Assembly: GCA_964425745.1 (NCBI GenBank)
Contig: CAYRNW010000010.1
Span: forward strand, 1-64,000
Length of the DNA stretch: 64,000 nt
Direction of reading: 5' to 3'
Source of the DNA: CALCNS01 sp964425745
GTDB lineage: Bacteria; Bacillota; JAAYKD01
Numbering within the stretch: position 1 is the first letter of the stretch; each line of letters opens with the position of its first letter. This document shows positions 16,931-25,613 of the stretch, one piece after another. Made by a program: the position numbers and the translations under genes. The notes below the pieces were generated by a model. The model saw only the letters and a list, made by a program, of their open reading frames with translations. It searched no databases and was not told the DNA's origin.

Positions 16931-18234
16931 TGCTTTATTCCTCCCCTTTTACGAGGTGCTTCTAACCACTCTTTTCCACCCATGTATGGTTGTAATGCTT
17001 TTGGAATATGAATTCGCCCGTCGGCCTGCAAATTGTTCTCCATGAAAGCAATCAGCATACGCGGAGGTGCAACCACGGTATTATTCAGAGTATGGGGGAA
17101 ATAGGTCCCCTCTTCCCCTTTGGCGCGAATCGCCAATCTACGGGCTTGAGCATCGCCTAAATTGGAACAACTGCCAACTTCAAAAAACTTTTGCTGTCTG
17201 GGACTCCAAGCTTCCACATCGATACTTTTAACCTTTAAATCGGCCAAATCCCCGGAGCAGCACTCTAAGGTTCGCACCGGAATGTCTAAAGAACGAAAGA
17301 ATTCTACGGTGTTAGAATACATTTTTTCAAACCATTGTTTGCTTTCTTGTGGATGACAAACCACGATCATCTCTTGCTTTTCAAATTGATGCACCCGGTA
17401 CACCCCGCGCTCCTCAATGCCATGGGCTCCAACTTCTTTACGGAAGCAAGGGGAGTAGCTGGTATAAGCAATAGGGAGCTCTGCTTCATCGGTGATGCTG
17501 TCAATGAATTTGCCAATCATCGAATGTTCACTGGTGCCGATCAGGTATAAATCTTCACCTTCGATTTTGTACATCATGTTATCCATTTCAGCAAAGCTCA
17601 TCACCCCGGTTACAACACTGCTACGGATCATGAAAGGAGGAATACAATAGGTAAATCCGCGATCAATCATGAAATCCCTGGCATACGATAACACCGCCGA
17701 TTGGAGTCTGGCAACATCGCCTTCTAAATAATAGAAACCGGCACCGGTCGTTTTTCGGGCAGAATCCAAATCAATGCCTTGCAGCTGTTCCATCATTTCC
17801 AAATGATACGGAATTTCATAGTCCGGTACCGCCATTTCGCCAAAACATTCAATTTGAACGTTCTCAGAATCATCTTTCCCTAAAGGAACGGTTTCGTCGA
17901 TGATATTGGGGATAATCAGCATGCGTTGTCGGATCTCTTCCGGTAAAACCTCTTCGCGGTGTTTCAGCTCTTCTAACTGCGCTGCAATCTCTGCAACCTG
18001 CTGTTTCATCGCCTCTGCTTCTTCTCGCTTGCCCTGGCCCATCAGTTTACCAATTTCCTTGCTGACACTATTGCGTTGTCCACGCAAGGTATCGGCTTTA
18101 GTCTTGCATTCCCGCAATTGCACATCCAATTCAAAGACTTCGTCCACGAGATTGAGCTTTGCCTCTTGAAATTTTTTGCGCATGTTTTCTTTGACAAATT
18201 CCGGATTGCTGCGAATGAGTCGAATATCAATCAT
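16927..18234 (-). CDS. serS: Serine--tRNA ligase
   Basis: A 435-residue class II aminoacyl-tRNA synthetase that charges tRNA-Ser. Residues 1-105 form the long coiled-coil tRNA-binding arm (RECKTKADTLRGQRNSVSKE). The catalytic core has TSEHSMIGKF near 230, motif 2 with FRKEVGAHGIEERGVYRVHQFEK near 265-287, and motif 3 with LNNTVVAPPRMLIAFMENN near 385-403. Motif 3 differs from the usual bacterial form around its Arg (APPRML instead of GRTLVA), a variant to note but with the Arg kept. It is preceded by a T-box leader and shares its transcript with ridA. Confidence 0.96.
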   Translation of the reverse strand: MIDIRLIRSNPEFVKENMRKKFQEAKLNLVDEVFELDVQLRECKTKADTLRGQRNSVSKEIGKLMGQGKREEAEAMKQQVAEIAAQLEELKHREEVLPEEIRQRMLIIPNIIDETVPLGKDDSENVQIECFGEMAVPDYEIPYHLEMMEQLQGIDLDSARKTTGAGFYYLEGDVARLQSAVLSYARDFMIDRGFTYCIPPFMIRSSVVTGVMSFAEMDNMMYKIEGEDLYLIGTSEHSMIGKFIDSITDEAELPIAYTSYSPCFRKEVGAHGIEERGVYRVHQFEKQEMIVVCHPQESKQWFEKMYSNTVEFFRSLDIPVRTLECCSGDLADLKVKSIDVEAWSPRQQKFFEVGSCSNLGDAQARRLAIRAKGEEGTYFPHTLNNTVVAPPRMLIAFMENNLQADGRIHIPKALQPYMGGKEWLEAPRKRGGIKQ

Positions 18235-18247
18235 AGTTCTTCACTCC

Positions 18248-18516
18248 TTTTCTGGCACGAAGTATAAAAAAAGTCCTTCGTGCCATACGTTTTACTGCAT
18301 GGGACGAAGGATCTCCGCGTTGCCACCCAACTTGTTGACATAGTCTGTCAACCTCTCGAAAGCACGGTAAAGGGTGCCACCCTTCGATTTTCATCGATCG
18401 CTCCAAGAATGGATCAGCTCATTCCTTTCATGGTTCACACCAACCACCATGTCTCTGAAATCGGGTAATGAGCATTGTTCTTATCATTGCTTTTTTGATA
18501 TCAAGATCGTGCTCTT
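18248..18516 (-). promoter_or_regulatory. T-box leader of serS-ridA (Ser, probable UCC specifier)
   Basis: On the minus strand the T-box sequence GGGTGGCAACGCGG lies at 18315-18328. It is followed by a terminator (TCCTTCGTcCCAT with ATGGcACGAAGGA, about 18271-18311) and a T-run at 18266-18272. Stem I is upstream, with the conserved CAGAGACATGGTGGTTGGTGTGAA element near 18430-18455. The specifier loop contains GATCCA, giving UCC (Ser) at 18411-18413. Uncharged tRNA-Ser would favour the antiterminator. The 3' arm of the terminator can also pair with a copy at 18254-18262, just before the ribosome site, which gives a second possible hairpin. Confidence 0.9.
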
Positions 18517-18545
18517 AGTATACAACCAAATATCAAGAAAATCAA
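18517..18545 (-). promoter_or_regulatory. Promoter of serS-ridA
   Basis: On the minus strand TTGATT (18540-18545), a 17-bp spacer and TATACT (18517-18522). Transcription would start just before T-box stem I. Confidence 0.8.
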
Positions 18546-18550
18546 GTATC

Positions 18551-19729
18551 TTATTCATAACGCAAGGCTTCAATAGGATCCAATTTGGAAGCACGATTCG
18601 CAGGATACAAGCCAAAGAAAATGCCAATGCTGATTGAAAAGGTGAGTGCCATAACTATGGCTGAAATCGAAATATAGGGAGCCCAGCCGGCAAATGTGCT
18701 GATTGCCAAAGCAATGCCGATTCCTAGAAGCAACCCGACAACGCCCCCAAATAAGGATAAAATTACAGCTTCGATTAAGAATTGGATCAGAATATCGCGG
18801 CGTTTGGCTCCCATGGCTTTACGAACCCCGATTTCGCGGGTGCGTTCTGTAACAGAGACCAGCATGATATTCATAATGCCAATGCCCCCGACCAATAATG
18901 AAATACCAGCGATCCCAGCCAACATGATGGTCAGAGTTTGGGTCGCAGTATTAATGGTTGCCAGCAAGTCATCCATGGAACTAATAAAATAAACATTGGT
19001 GCGATCTGCCCGGCTCCCATAGAGAGCCCGTAGCGAACTCTCGATTTCTGCCATAGCCAGTTTGGTGCTATTGCTGTCGGTCGCAGCAAAATAAATATTT
19101 GATATGGTGGTGCGTCCGATCAGGCGCTGCAGGGTTGTAAGGGGAAGCAAAATCACTTCGTCCATGTTTTGCCCCATGGAGCTTCCCTTTTCTACGAGCG
19201 TACCAATGACTTCGAAACTCTGCCCACCGATGCGAATTTTCTCCCCTACCGCGTAACTGTCACCGAAAAAATCTTTAGCGATTTGATTGCCAATCACGGC
19301 AACTTTTCGGTAATACTGAAGATGCTCCGGAGTGAAAAAATCCCCTTCTAAAATGGTTCGATTCCGCACACTAAGATAGTCTTGTGTGACGCCTTCTACG
19401 GTTTTGCTCTCTGCAGTGCCAGCATAGCGAATTGATTGTCTGGAGGTCACGCTAGGCACCGCAGAAGCCACATGGGGACTGTTTTCTTTCATAAATTCGG
19501 CTGCTTGTAAGCTGAAGCGAAAACTGCTACTGTTTGAATTCAGCATAATCAAATTAGTGCCCATACTGCTGATCTGGTTGGTGATCGTGTTCTTTCCACT
19601 TTCTCCCACCGATAACATGGCAATCACCGCAGCTACACCAATAATAATCCCTAAAGCAGTAAGGATGGATCGCAACTTGTTGACTAGAATGCTCTCCCAA
19701 GCAGAACTCGTCGATTCTGAGAAGTTCAT
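18551..19729 (-). CDS. MacB-type ABC transporter permease
   Basis: A 392-residue permease with the MacB/FtsX layout: one N-terminal transmembrane helix (residues 20-42), a large extracytoplasmic MacB core domain (about 45-265), and three C-terminal helices in the FtsX domain (MLAGIAGISLLVGGIGIMNIMLV, the loop ERTREIGVRKAMGAKRRDIL, then two more helices). The EIGVRKAMGA loop is the coupling element to the ATPase. It overlaps the ATPase gene by 4 bases. Members export peptides, antibiotics or act mechanically on envelope proteins; the cargo here is unknown. Confidence 0.93.
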   Translation of the reverse strand: MNFSESTSSAWESILVNKLRSILTALGIIIGVAAVIAMLSVGESGKNTITNQISSMGTNLIMLNSNSSSFRFSLQAAEFMKENSPHVASAVPSVTSRQSIRYAGTAESKTVEGVTQDYLSVRNRTILEGDFFTPEHLQYYRKVAVIGNQIAKDFFGDSYAVGEKIRIGGQSFEVIGTLVEKGSSMGQNMDEVILLPLTTLQRLIGRTTISNIYFAATDSNSTKLAMAEIESSLRALYGSRADRTNVYFISSMDDLLATINTATQTLTIMLAGIAGISLLVGGIGIMNIMLVSVTERTREIGVRKAMGAKRRDILIQFLIEAVILSLFGGVVGLLLGIGIALAISTFAGWAPYISISAIVMALTFSISIGIFFGLYPANRASKLDPIEALRYE

Positions 19730-20478
19730 TGCACCACCTCCTCATCGGGGGGAGGAAGCTTGGCCAAACACTCTTTAGCAGAAACCGGATGAGGATTGTT
19801 CTGATCCGAGACAACACGACCATCGAGTAACCGAATAATACGATGACATTGTTCCCCAATAGCAGGGTCGTGTGTAACCATAATAAGGGTTCTGCCTTGC
19901 TGATTCAAGTCTTGTAAAATTGACATGATCTCTAAGCCACTGCGACTGTCCAAATTTCCGGTCGGTTCGTCGGCTAAGATAATCTTAGGATCACCAACCA
20001 AGGCACGAGCAATCGCCACCCGTTGTTGTTGACCTCCGGAAAGTTCCTTAGGTTTATGATGCAATCGGTCGGCGAGTCCCACTCTGTTCAGCGCTTCTGA
20101 AGCAAGCTGCCGGCGTTGCTCTTGTTTGAGTCCTCGATACAAGAGAGGCAATTCAACATTCTTTAAAGCGGAAGAACGACTCAGTAAATTAAAGTTTTGA
20201 AAGATAAACCCAACGGTGTGATTCCGGATTGTGGCTAACTGGTCATCGCTCAACCGTCCAATCTCTTCCCCGTTTAATCGCCAGACACCTTGATCGGGTC
20301 GATCTAAGCACCCCAGCATATTCATTAAGGTGGATTTCCCCGACCCCGACGGGCCCATTATCGCAACAAATTCTCCGGAAGCAATGCTCAAACTGACTCC
20401 ACGAAGGGCATGAACCTTGGTATCTCCCATGAGATACGTCTTGCTGAGCTCCTGCATTTCAATTAGAGGTTGTGACAT
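19726..20478 (-). CDS. MacB/LolD-type ABC transporter ATP-binding protein
   Basis: A 250-residue ATPase with Walker A GPSGSGKS (residues 42-49), Q-loop FIFQNFNLL, the signature LSGGQQQR near 145, Walker B IILADEPTGNLD near 165, and the H-loop MVTHD near 200. It dimerises to drive the partner permease in the next gene. Strong AGGAGGG ribosome site before the ATG. Length is about 20 residues above the common 225-230 because of a C-terminal tail ending in PPPDEEVVQ. Confidence 0.95.
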   Translation of the reverse strand: MSQPLIEMQELSKTYLMGDTKVHALRGVSLSIASGEFVAIMGPSGSGKSTLMNMLGCLDRPDQGVWRLNGEEIGRLSDDQLATIRNHTVGFIFQNFNLLSRSSALKNVELPLLYRGLKQEQRRQLASEALNRVGLADRLHHKPKELSGGQQQRVAIARALVGDPKIILADEPTGNLDSRSGLEIMSILQDLNQQGRTLIMVTHDPAIGEQCHRIIRLLDGRVVSDQNNPHPVSAKECLAKLPPPDEEVVQ

Positions 20479-20496
20479 GGTTCGCCCTCCTTTTCT

Positions 20497-22923
20497 TTAT
20501 TGGATTCGGCCAATTTTGGTCGTTACCACTTTTTCTCCTTCTTGGAGACCGTCCAAAATGACAACCATGGTTTCAGTGGTACGGCCAATGGTCACGTAGC
20601 GCTCTTCCATTCCTCCGCGATCATTCAGCAAATATACCATCTTCTGATCTGAGGTTTCACCGCCGGCCTGTAAAGCGGATTTCGGGATTGCTATGGTATC
20701 TTCTTCTGTAAAAATCACGATATCAGCCGTAGCAGTCATTGCTGTTTTGATCAACGTTGGATTGGGAACATTCACCGTCACTGCGTAGGTGGCAACACCA
20801 TCTTTGGCCGTTCCTTCTTGCGAAATTCGGTCAACGACCCCCTGGTAGACTCGGTCGGGCAAAGCATCGAGAGTCACATTACAGTTCATGCCGATTTCGA
20901 TTTTTGCTACATCGATTTCATCGATGTTGACCACCAATTGCATCACACTCATGTCGTACAGCGCCGCCAGTTGGCTATCGGCAACGACCTGATCTCCAAC
21001 TTCAGAGTTGGGTCTAACAAAAACTTTCCCCTCAATGGGGGCTTCTACCGTGAGGTATCCATAATTCCGCTCCGATTCGGCTAAATTTGCCTCTGCCTGC
21101 ACCAAATTCACCCATGCCTTTGCCAATGCACCTGCTTCGGGGTTTTTGAGAATCGCCCCATAGGAGGCCTGAGCGGACTGATAATTGGCAGCTGCTTTTG
21201 CTTCGGCGGCTATAATCTCCTCATTTTGCAAGGTCAGAAGAACGTCTCCCACTGCCACCCGTTGTCCAATTTTAACATGGGTTTCTTGAACCTTACCGCT
21301 CACTTTTGCGCTATATCGGTGGTTTCCCTTGTTGTAAAGATCTTGATATTCCTTTTCAGCTTGCTTTAGATTGGCTTCAGCCAAATGACTACGTAGCGTC
21401 ATCAGGAGTTGACCTTTCTCGACCATATCGCCTTTTTTCACCAATACCTGACTAACCGACGCCGAAGATTTGGCTGTAATCGTGGTGGCTCGCACATCTT
21501 GTAGCTCTTTCAAGGCTTGTTCATAGGCAACCAGCAAATCGTCATTCTCTAAAACCGCAATGAGGTCCCCCTCATTCAACCATTGACCATTTTCAACCTC
21601 GACTGAAATCACAGTGCCGTTCACCTTAGTAGTCAAGGTTTGCTGAGCACTGCTTTTCAAATTTCCCCGTAGCCCATAAGCACTGCTGACATTCTCACTA
21701 CTACTGAAAATTGAAGCAATCACACTCATACCAACCGTTAAGCGTTCATCCTCCTGGTCGAGAAGAATGGTGACCGGATAAGAGACGGTGCCATTGACCG
21801 TACTCCAAACCTTTGAAACGGAGGATACTTTGCCCGTAAAAGTCTTATTGACCGCATTTACAGTCAGATTTGCCTGGTTTCCAATCTCGACTCCATTGAT
21901 TTGATTTTGAGGAACCATTACCTCAACTTCCATGAAACGATGATCTCCCAAAATGGCGATCAAGGTTTGAGGACTGACGGTATCGCCTACTGTAACCCCT
22001 AAATCACTCACCCGTCCGGAAATGGGCGCGCGGATTTCTAAGCCCGCTAACGCTTCTTTGCGATTAGCGAGATTGACTTCTGCTTGATTGATTCGTAAAG
22101 CAAAGGTTGCCGAATCACTGCGATCTCTTTCCGGCTCATCGAGTTTGAGCAGCGTCTGACCGGTTACAACATCATCGGCTACAACTACTGGAATATCGAG
22201 GATGGTGCCGTCATACTCAGCCACAATCCGCAAGGCATCCACCGCTTTCTGAGCTTGCTCCAAATTAAACCGAGCTTTTTGTAACAGGATTTCGTTCTCC
22301 GTCTCTACTCCGCCATCGTCATCTCCAATATATACTAAGGGTGTTCCGATACTGAACGAATCTCCCACCTTCAAGGGCAAATCAGTAACGGTACCACTAG
22401 CTTCGGCCTTCACAACTAAGTTCTGCTTGTTCTCGATTGCCGTCTGATACGCGGCTTTGGTCTGGGTAATCAACAGAGCCGCATCGCGCAGATCTACCGA
22501 ACCACTTTGATTCTCCAGCGTCAGTTTATCGTAATTCTGCTTTGCTAAAGCAGCGTTGTATTTTGCTTGTTCCAAGGCGGCCTCCGTTTGCGGGCTTTCG
22601 ATAACGAATAACAGCTGATCTTTCTCAACCATTTGCTCATCTTCAACCAACACCTGACTCAAAGTACCGGGAACACGAGCATATAGGGTGGATTTATCAA
22701 TGGCTTGAATGCTCCCAGAACCGGTAATCGTTTCCTGAAAGTTTCCCTTTGTGACCGTTACACTGCGCAACATGGCGGCTCCAGGCATAGCAATGCCGCT
22801 ATTGCGATTCTGCGCCCAGAGTACTACGGAAAACAGCCCAATCACAACAACGATTGTGCCGAGCATCCAGCCCCTTTTCTTCTTGTTGAGTGCAGACCAT
22901 TTTGATTTTAAATTTGACACCAT
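20497..22923 (-). CDS. HlyD/MacA-type adaptor of double length
   Basis: An 808-residue membrane-fusion adaptor, about twice the usual 370-420. An N-terminal signal-anchor helix (WMLGTIVVVIGLFSVVLWA, residues 19-37) is followed by two tandem adaptor modules. Each has split biotinyl-lipoyl halves (GTLSQVLVEDEQMVEKDQLLF near 90 and the later GTVISVEVENGQWLNEGDLIA near 440), helical hairpins rich in Ala/Gln/Glu, and beta-barrel pieces (VMVPQNQINGVEIG near 335; VNIDEIDVAKIEIG near 668). It precedes the ATPase and permease in one operon, so it probably forms the extracellular part of the exporter. A TATAAT-like -10 lies at 22958-22963 on the minus strand without a good -35, which suggests an activated promoter, possibly by the divergent two-component system. 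Confidence 0.85.
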   Translation of the reverse strand: MVSNLKSKWSALNKKKRGWMLGTIVVVIGLFSVVLWAQNRNSGIAMPGAAMLRSVTVTKGNFQETITGSGSIQAIDKSTLYARVPGTLSQVLVEDEQMVEKDQLLFVIESPQTEAALEQAKYNAALAKQNYDKLTLENQSGSVDLRDAALLITQTKAAYQTAIENKQNLVVKAEASGTVTDLPLKVGDSFSIGTPLVYIGDDDGGVETENEILLQKARFNLEQAQKAVDALRIVAEYDGTILDIPVVVADDVVTGQTLLKLDEPERDRSDSATFALRINQAEVNLANRKEALAGLEIRAPISGRVSDLGVTVGDTVSPQTLIAILGDHRFMEVEVMVPQNQINGVEIGNQANLTVNAVNKTFTGKVSSVSKVWSTVNGTVSYPVTILLDQEDERLTVGMSVIASIFSSSENVSSAYGLRGNLKSSAQQTLTTKVNGTVISVEVENGQWLNEGDLIAVLENDDLLVAYEQALKELQDVRATTITAKSSASVSQVLVKKGDMVEKGQLLMTLRSHLAEANLKQAEKEYQDLYNKGNHRYSAKVSGKVQETHVKIGQRVAVGDVLLTLQNEEIIAAEAKAAANYQSAQASYGAILKNPEAGALAKAWVNLVQAEANLAESERNYGYLTVEAPIEGKVFVRPNSEVGDQVVADSQLAALYDMSVMQLVVNIDEIDVAKIEIGMNCNVTLDALPDRVYQGVVDRISQEGTAKDGVATYAVTVNVPNPTLIKTAMTATADIVIFTEEDTIAIPKSALQAGGETSDQKMVYLLNDRGGMEERYVTIGRTTETMVVILDGLQEGEKVVTTKIGRIQ

Positions 22924-23082
22924 GAAAGCCGCCCCTTTCGCCTAACTCTCTGTTTTGATTATACAAAATCTGTATGAAAAAGAAAATGAACGTTGTGTGA
23001 AATTTACAACATTATTTGAAAGATTCACAAAGTTGTGCTATTGTATATGGTAATAGAATCTTGTGAAACGAGGTGTCGAACT

Positions 23083-23778
23083 ATGAAGCCCCGCGTGCTT
23101 ATCGTGGATGATGATCCGAATATCAGAGAGCTTTTAGCCCTTTATCTTGAGAAAGAAGGCTACGAATGTCATCATGCTGCCGATGGCGATGCTGCCATTG
23201 AACAGGCAAAACTCTTACAGCCTTCTCTCATGTTATTGGATATTATGCTTCCCAAGAAAGATGGCTGGCAAGTCATTCGGGAGATTCGCAAAACCATGGA
23301 CTTTCCGGTCATCATGATTACGGCCAAGGGTGAAGAACCCGACAAAGTCACCGGACTGGAAATCGGCGCCGATGATTATGTAACCAAGCCTTTTAGTACC
23401 AAAGAACTGATGGCCCGAATTAAAGCGGTAATGCGCCGTAGCATCAAAGTTGATTTGGATGATCAGAAAAACGAACTTCGCTTTGGCAATCTTTATATGA
23501 ACTTGATTCAACGAGTTATCACGATTGATGAACAGACTGTTAATCTAACCCCCAAAGAGACCGAACTGATTTGGTTTTTATCAAAAAATGCCAATCGGGT
23601 TTTTAGTCGGGAACAATTACTAGAACATGTTTGGGGGTATGAGTATTTTGGAGATGCTCGTACTGTCGATGTTCATATCAAACGCCTCCGTGAAAAATTT
23701 AATGTCGCCGAACCACGTGGTTGGTCTATTAAAACGATCTGGGGAATTGGTTACAAATTCGAGGTGACCGAGGCGTGA
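23083..23778 (+). CDS. OmpR/PhoB-type response regulator
   Basis: A 231-residue two-component regulator. The receiver domain (residues 4-117) has the acidic pair in VDDDPN, the phosphorylated Asp at residue 53 (LLDIMLPK), the Thr in MITAKGEE and the Lys in TKPFSTKEL. The winged-helix DNA-binding domain (about 130-231) has LTPKETELIWFLSKN and VDVHIKRLREK. The start is placed at the Met before KPRVLIVDDD, with a GAGGTG site; an upstream in-frame Met gives an unnatural tail. It is divergent from the exporter operon and overlaps its kinase gene by 4 bases, so exporter genes are the obvious candidate target. Confidence 0.94.
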   Translation: MKPRVLIVDDDPNIRELLALYLEKEGYECHHAADGDAAIEQAKLLQPSLMLLDIMLPKKDGWQVIREIRKTMDFPVIMITAKGEEPDKVTGLEIGADDYVTKPFSTKELMARIKAVMRRSIKVDLDDQKNELRFGNLYMNLIQRVITIDEQTVNLTPKETELIWFLSKNANRVFSREQLLEHVWGYEYFGDARTVDVHIKRLREKFNVAEPRGWSIKTIWGIGYKFEVTEA

Positions 23779-25556
23779 AAAAGCTGCATGTTCGCAGCCT
23801 ATTCAAAAAGCTGTTTGGCAGTTTCATCATTGTTATTGTAGTTACTCTTTTGACATTGGGAGTGTTTTTACCTACCCAATTAGTTAATTATTTATCGCAA
23901 GCTGCCAAAATAAAATTAGAAGAAGAGGCTCGCTTAATCATTCCCAGCATAGGAGTCTATTTTGAAGGTCAGACCAGCTATGATGTCATGCAACAAATCT
24001 TGACGACCATAGAATACTTCTCCGATGCACAGGTGTTTCTGGTCGACCGGTCCGGGCAAGTTTTAGTGACCTCAGCCGGTTACGATGCTAATTTCAGAGG
24101 CGAAGTACTGCCGGAAGATGAAATCAATGCCCTGATGCAAAACCAACAGATCTCTCATCAGGGGTTTAATCCACGACTCAATCAGTATGCTTTGACCCTG
24201 GCCTTCCCAATTGTTCATAACAATAATGGTATTTATTCAACGATTGGTGCACTCTATATGGAAACTCCTTTAGCAGCCTTCGGCACCTTCTCTTCATTGA
24301 TTCAAAAGCAAGCATTACTCATGATAAGTTTTAGTGCCATTGCCGCTTTAGGGCTCGCTTATTTCTTTACTCGGAGTATCGCACGGCCCTTAAATGCTTT
24401 GAATATTGCTGCACAAGCAATGGCTCGCGGCAACTATACCGTGATGATCCCTTATCAGGAAGAAGATGAGATTGGCGATTTGATTCAAAGCTTTAACAAC
24501 CTCTCGCAGTCCCTGCAAAAAAGTGTAGACTCCCTCATTACAGAAAAAGGCCGCATGGAAAATCTGCTACGCTCGCTGACGGAGGGTGTAATCGCAACTC
24601 AAAACGATGGCAGTGTTGTCTTGTTTAATCCTGTTGCTCAGCAGTTATTGCAGATTTACTCCAATGCACCCTTACAAGGTCAGTCTTTAAGTGCTTTGAA
24701 TTTACCACAGGTCTTAGACGATTTCCTTACTTCCTACGAAGGTGATGTAACAACCAAAGTTCTTTCATTTAAACCAGATCAATATGTTGCTGTCACTTTA
24801 TCGCCGGTCTTAGAACGTAGTGGTAGAAAAACCGGCACTATGATTGTCTTAAAAGACATCACCGAGTCTTATACCCTCGAGTTACAACGCAAGGCGTTTG
24901 TGGCCAATGTTTCTCATGAGTTACGAACCCCTTTGACATCGATTCGAGGATTTGTCGAAGGTATTCTTGACGAAACCATACCATTGGAAGCATCGGCTCG
25001 TTACTTGAGTATCATTCAAAAGGAAACTGTGCGCTTATCTCAAATGATTCAAGACCTTTTAGAGCTTTCATATATCGAATCCGGACAGATGGTTTTACGC
25101 CCGACCGAGATCAATGTAATCCCGATGTTGCAGAGAATGATTGAACGTTGTAAAAGTGCCAGCAAAAAACCACAACAAACTTATATCTTTCGGTTCGATC
25201 AGGAGAATCCCTGCATTTTTGCAGACCCAGATCGTCTCGAACAGATTTTTACCAATTTGCTTTCCAATGCAGCAAAGTTCTCTCCGGAAAATGGCCAGAT
25301 CAAGATTATTGGTATTCGTACAGAGAATAAAATGGAGATTACAATCCAAGACCAAGGTCCGGGTATTTCTGAAAAAGACCTCCCCTACATTTGGGACAGA
25401 TTCTACAAGGCCGATCAATCCCGAAGTAAAGAAGGTACCGGACTGGGTTTATCGATTGTCCGCTCGTTAATCGAAGCTCACGGAGAGACAATTACAGTTA
25501 ATAACGATCCTTTAGGGGGATGTTGCTTTACCTTTACCATGCCACTTTGTTCTTAA
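23775..25556 (+). CDS. Membrane sensor histidine kinase (HAMP-PAS-HisKA-HATPase)
   Basis: A 593-residue sensor kinase. Two transmembrane helices (about 14-34 and 177-198) flank an extracytoplasmic sensor domain of about 140 residues. Then come a HAMP linker (ARPLNALNIAAQAMARG), a PAS domain (NLLRSLTEGVIATQNDGSVVLFNP), the HisKA domain with phospho-acceptor His381 in VSHELRTPLTS, and the ATPase domain with the N-box (EQIFTNLLSNAAKFS), G1 (QDQGPGI) and G2 (GTGLGLSI). The layout is that of the WalK/PhoR/ResE group. The signal is unknown. Partner of the response regulator just upstream. Confidence 0.94.
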   Translation: MKKLHVRSLFKKLFGSFIIVIVVTLLTLGVFLPTQLVNYLSQAAKIKLEEEARLIIPSIGVYFEGQTSYDVMQQILTTIEYFSDAQVFLVDRSGQVLVTSAGYDANFRGEVLPEDEINALMQNQQISHQGFNPRLNQYALTLAFPIVHNNNGIYSTIGALYMETPLAAFGTFSSLIQKQALLMISFSAIAALGLAYFFTRSIARPLNALNIAAQAMARGNYTVMIPYQEEDEIGDLIQSFNNLSQSLQKSVDSLITEKGRMENLLRSLTEGVIATQNDGSVVLFNPVAQQLLQIYSNAPLQGQSLSALNLPQVLDDFLTSYEGDVTTKVLSFKPDQYVAVTLSPVLERSGRKTGTMIVLKDITESYTLELQRKAFVANVSHELRTPLTSIRGFVEGILDETIPLEASARYLSIIQKETVRLSQMIQDLLELSYIESGQMVLRPTEINVIPMLQRMIERCKSASKKPQQTYIFRFDQENPCIFADPDRLEQIFTNLLSNAAKFSPENGQIKIIGIRTENKMEITIQDQGPGISEKDLPYIWDRFYKADQSRSKEGTGLGLSIVRSLIEAHGETITVNNDPLGGCCFTFTMPLCS

Positions 25557-25564
25557 AAAGCCAT

Positions 25565-25609
25565 AACATCAAACGAGCTCCTACGATATGTAGGAGCTCG
25601 TTTGATGTT
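25565..25609. terminator. Bidirectional terminator between kinase gene and eno
   Basis: A perfect 19-bp stem (25565-25583 with 25591-25609, loop CGATATG) lies between the converging kinase and enolase genes. Confidence 0.8.
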
Positions 25610-25613
25610 GGGT

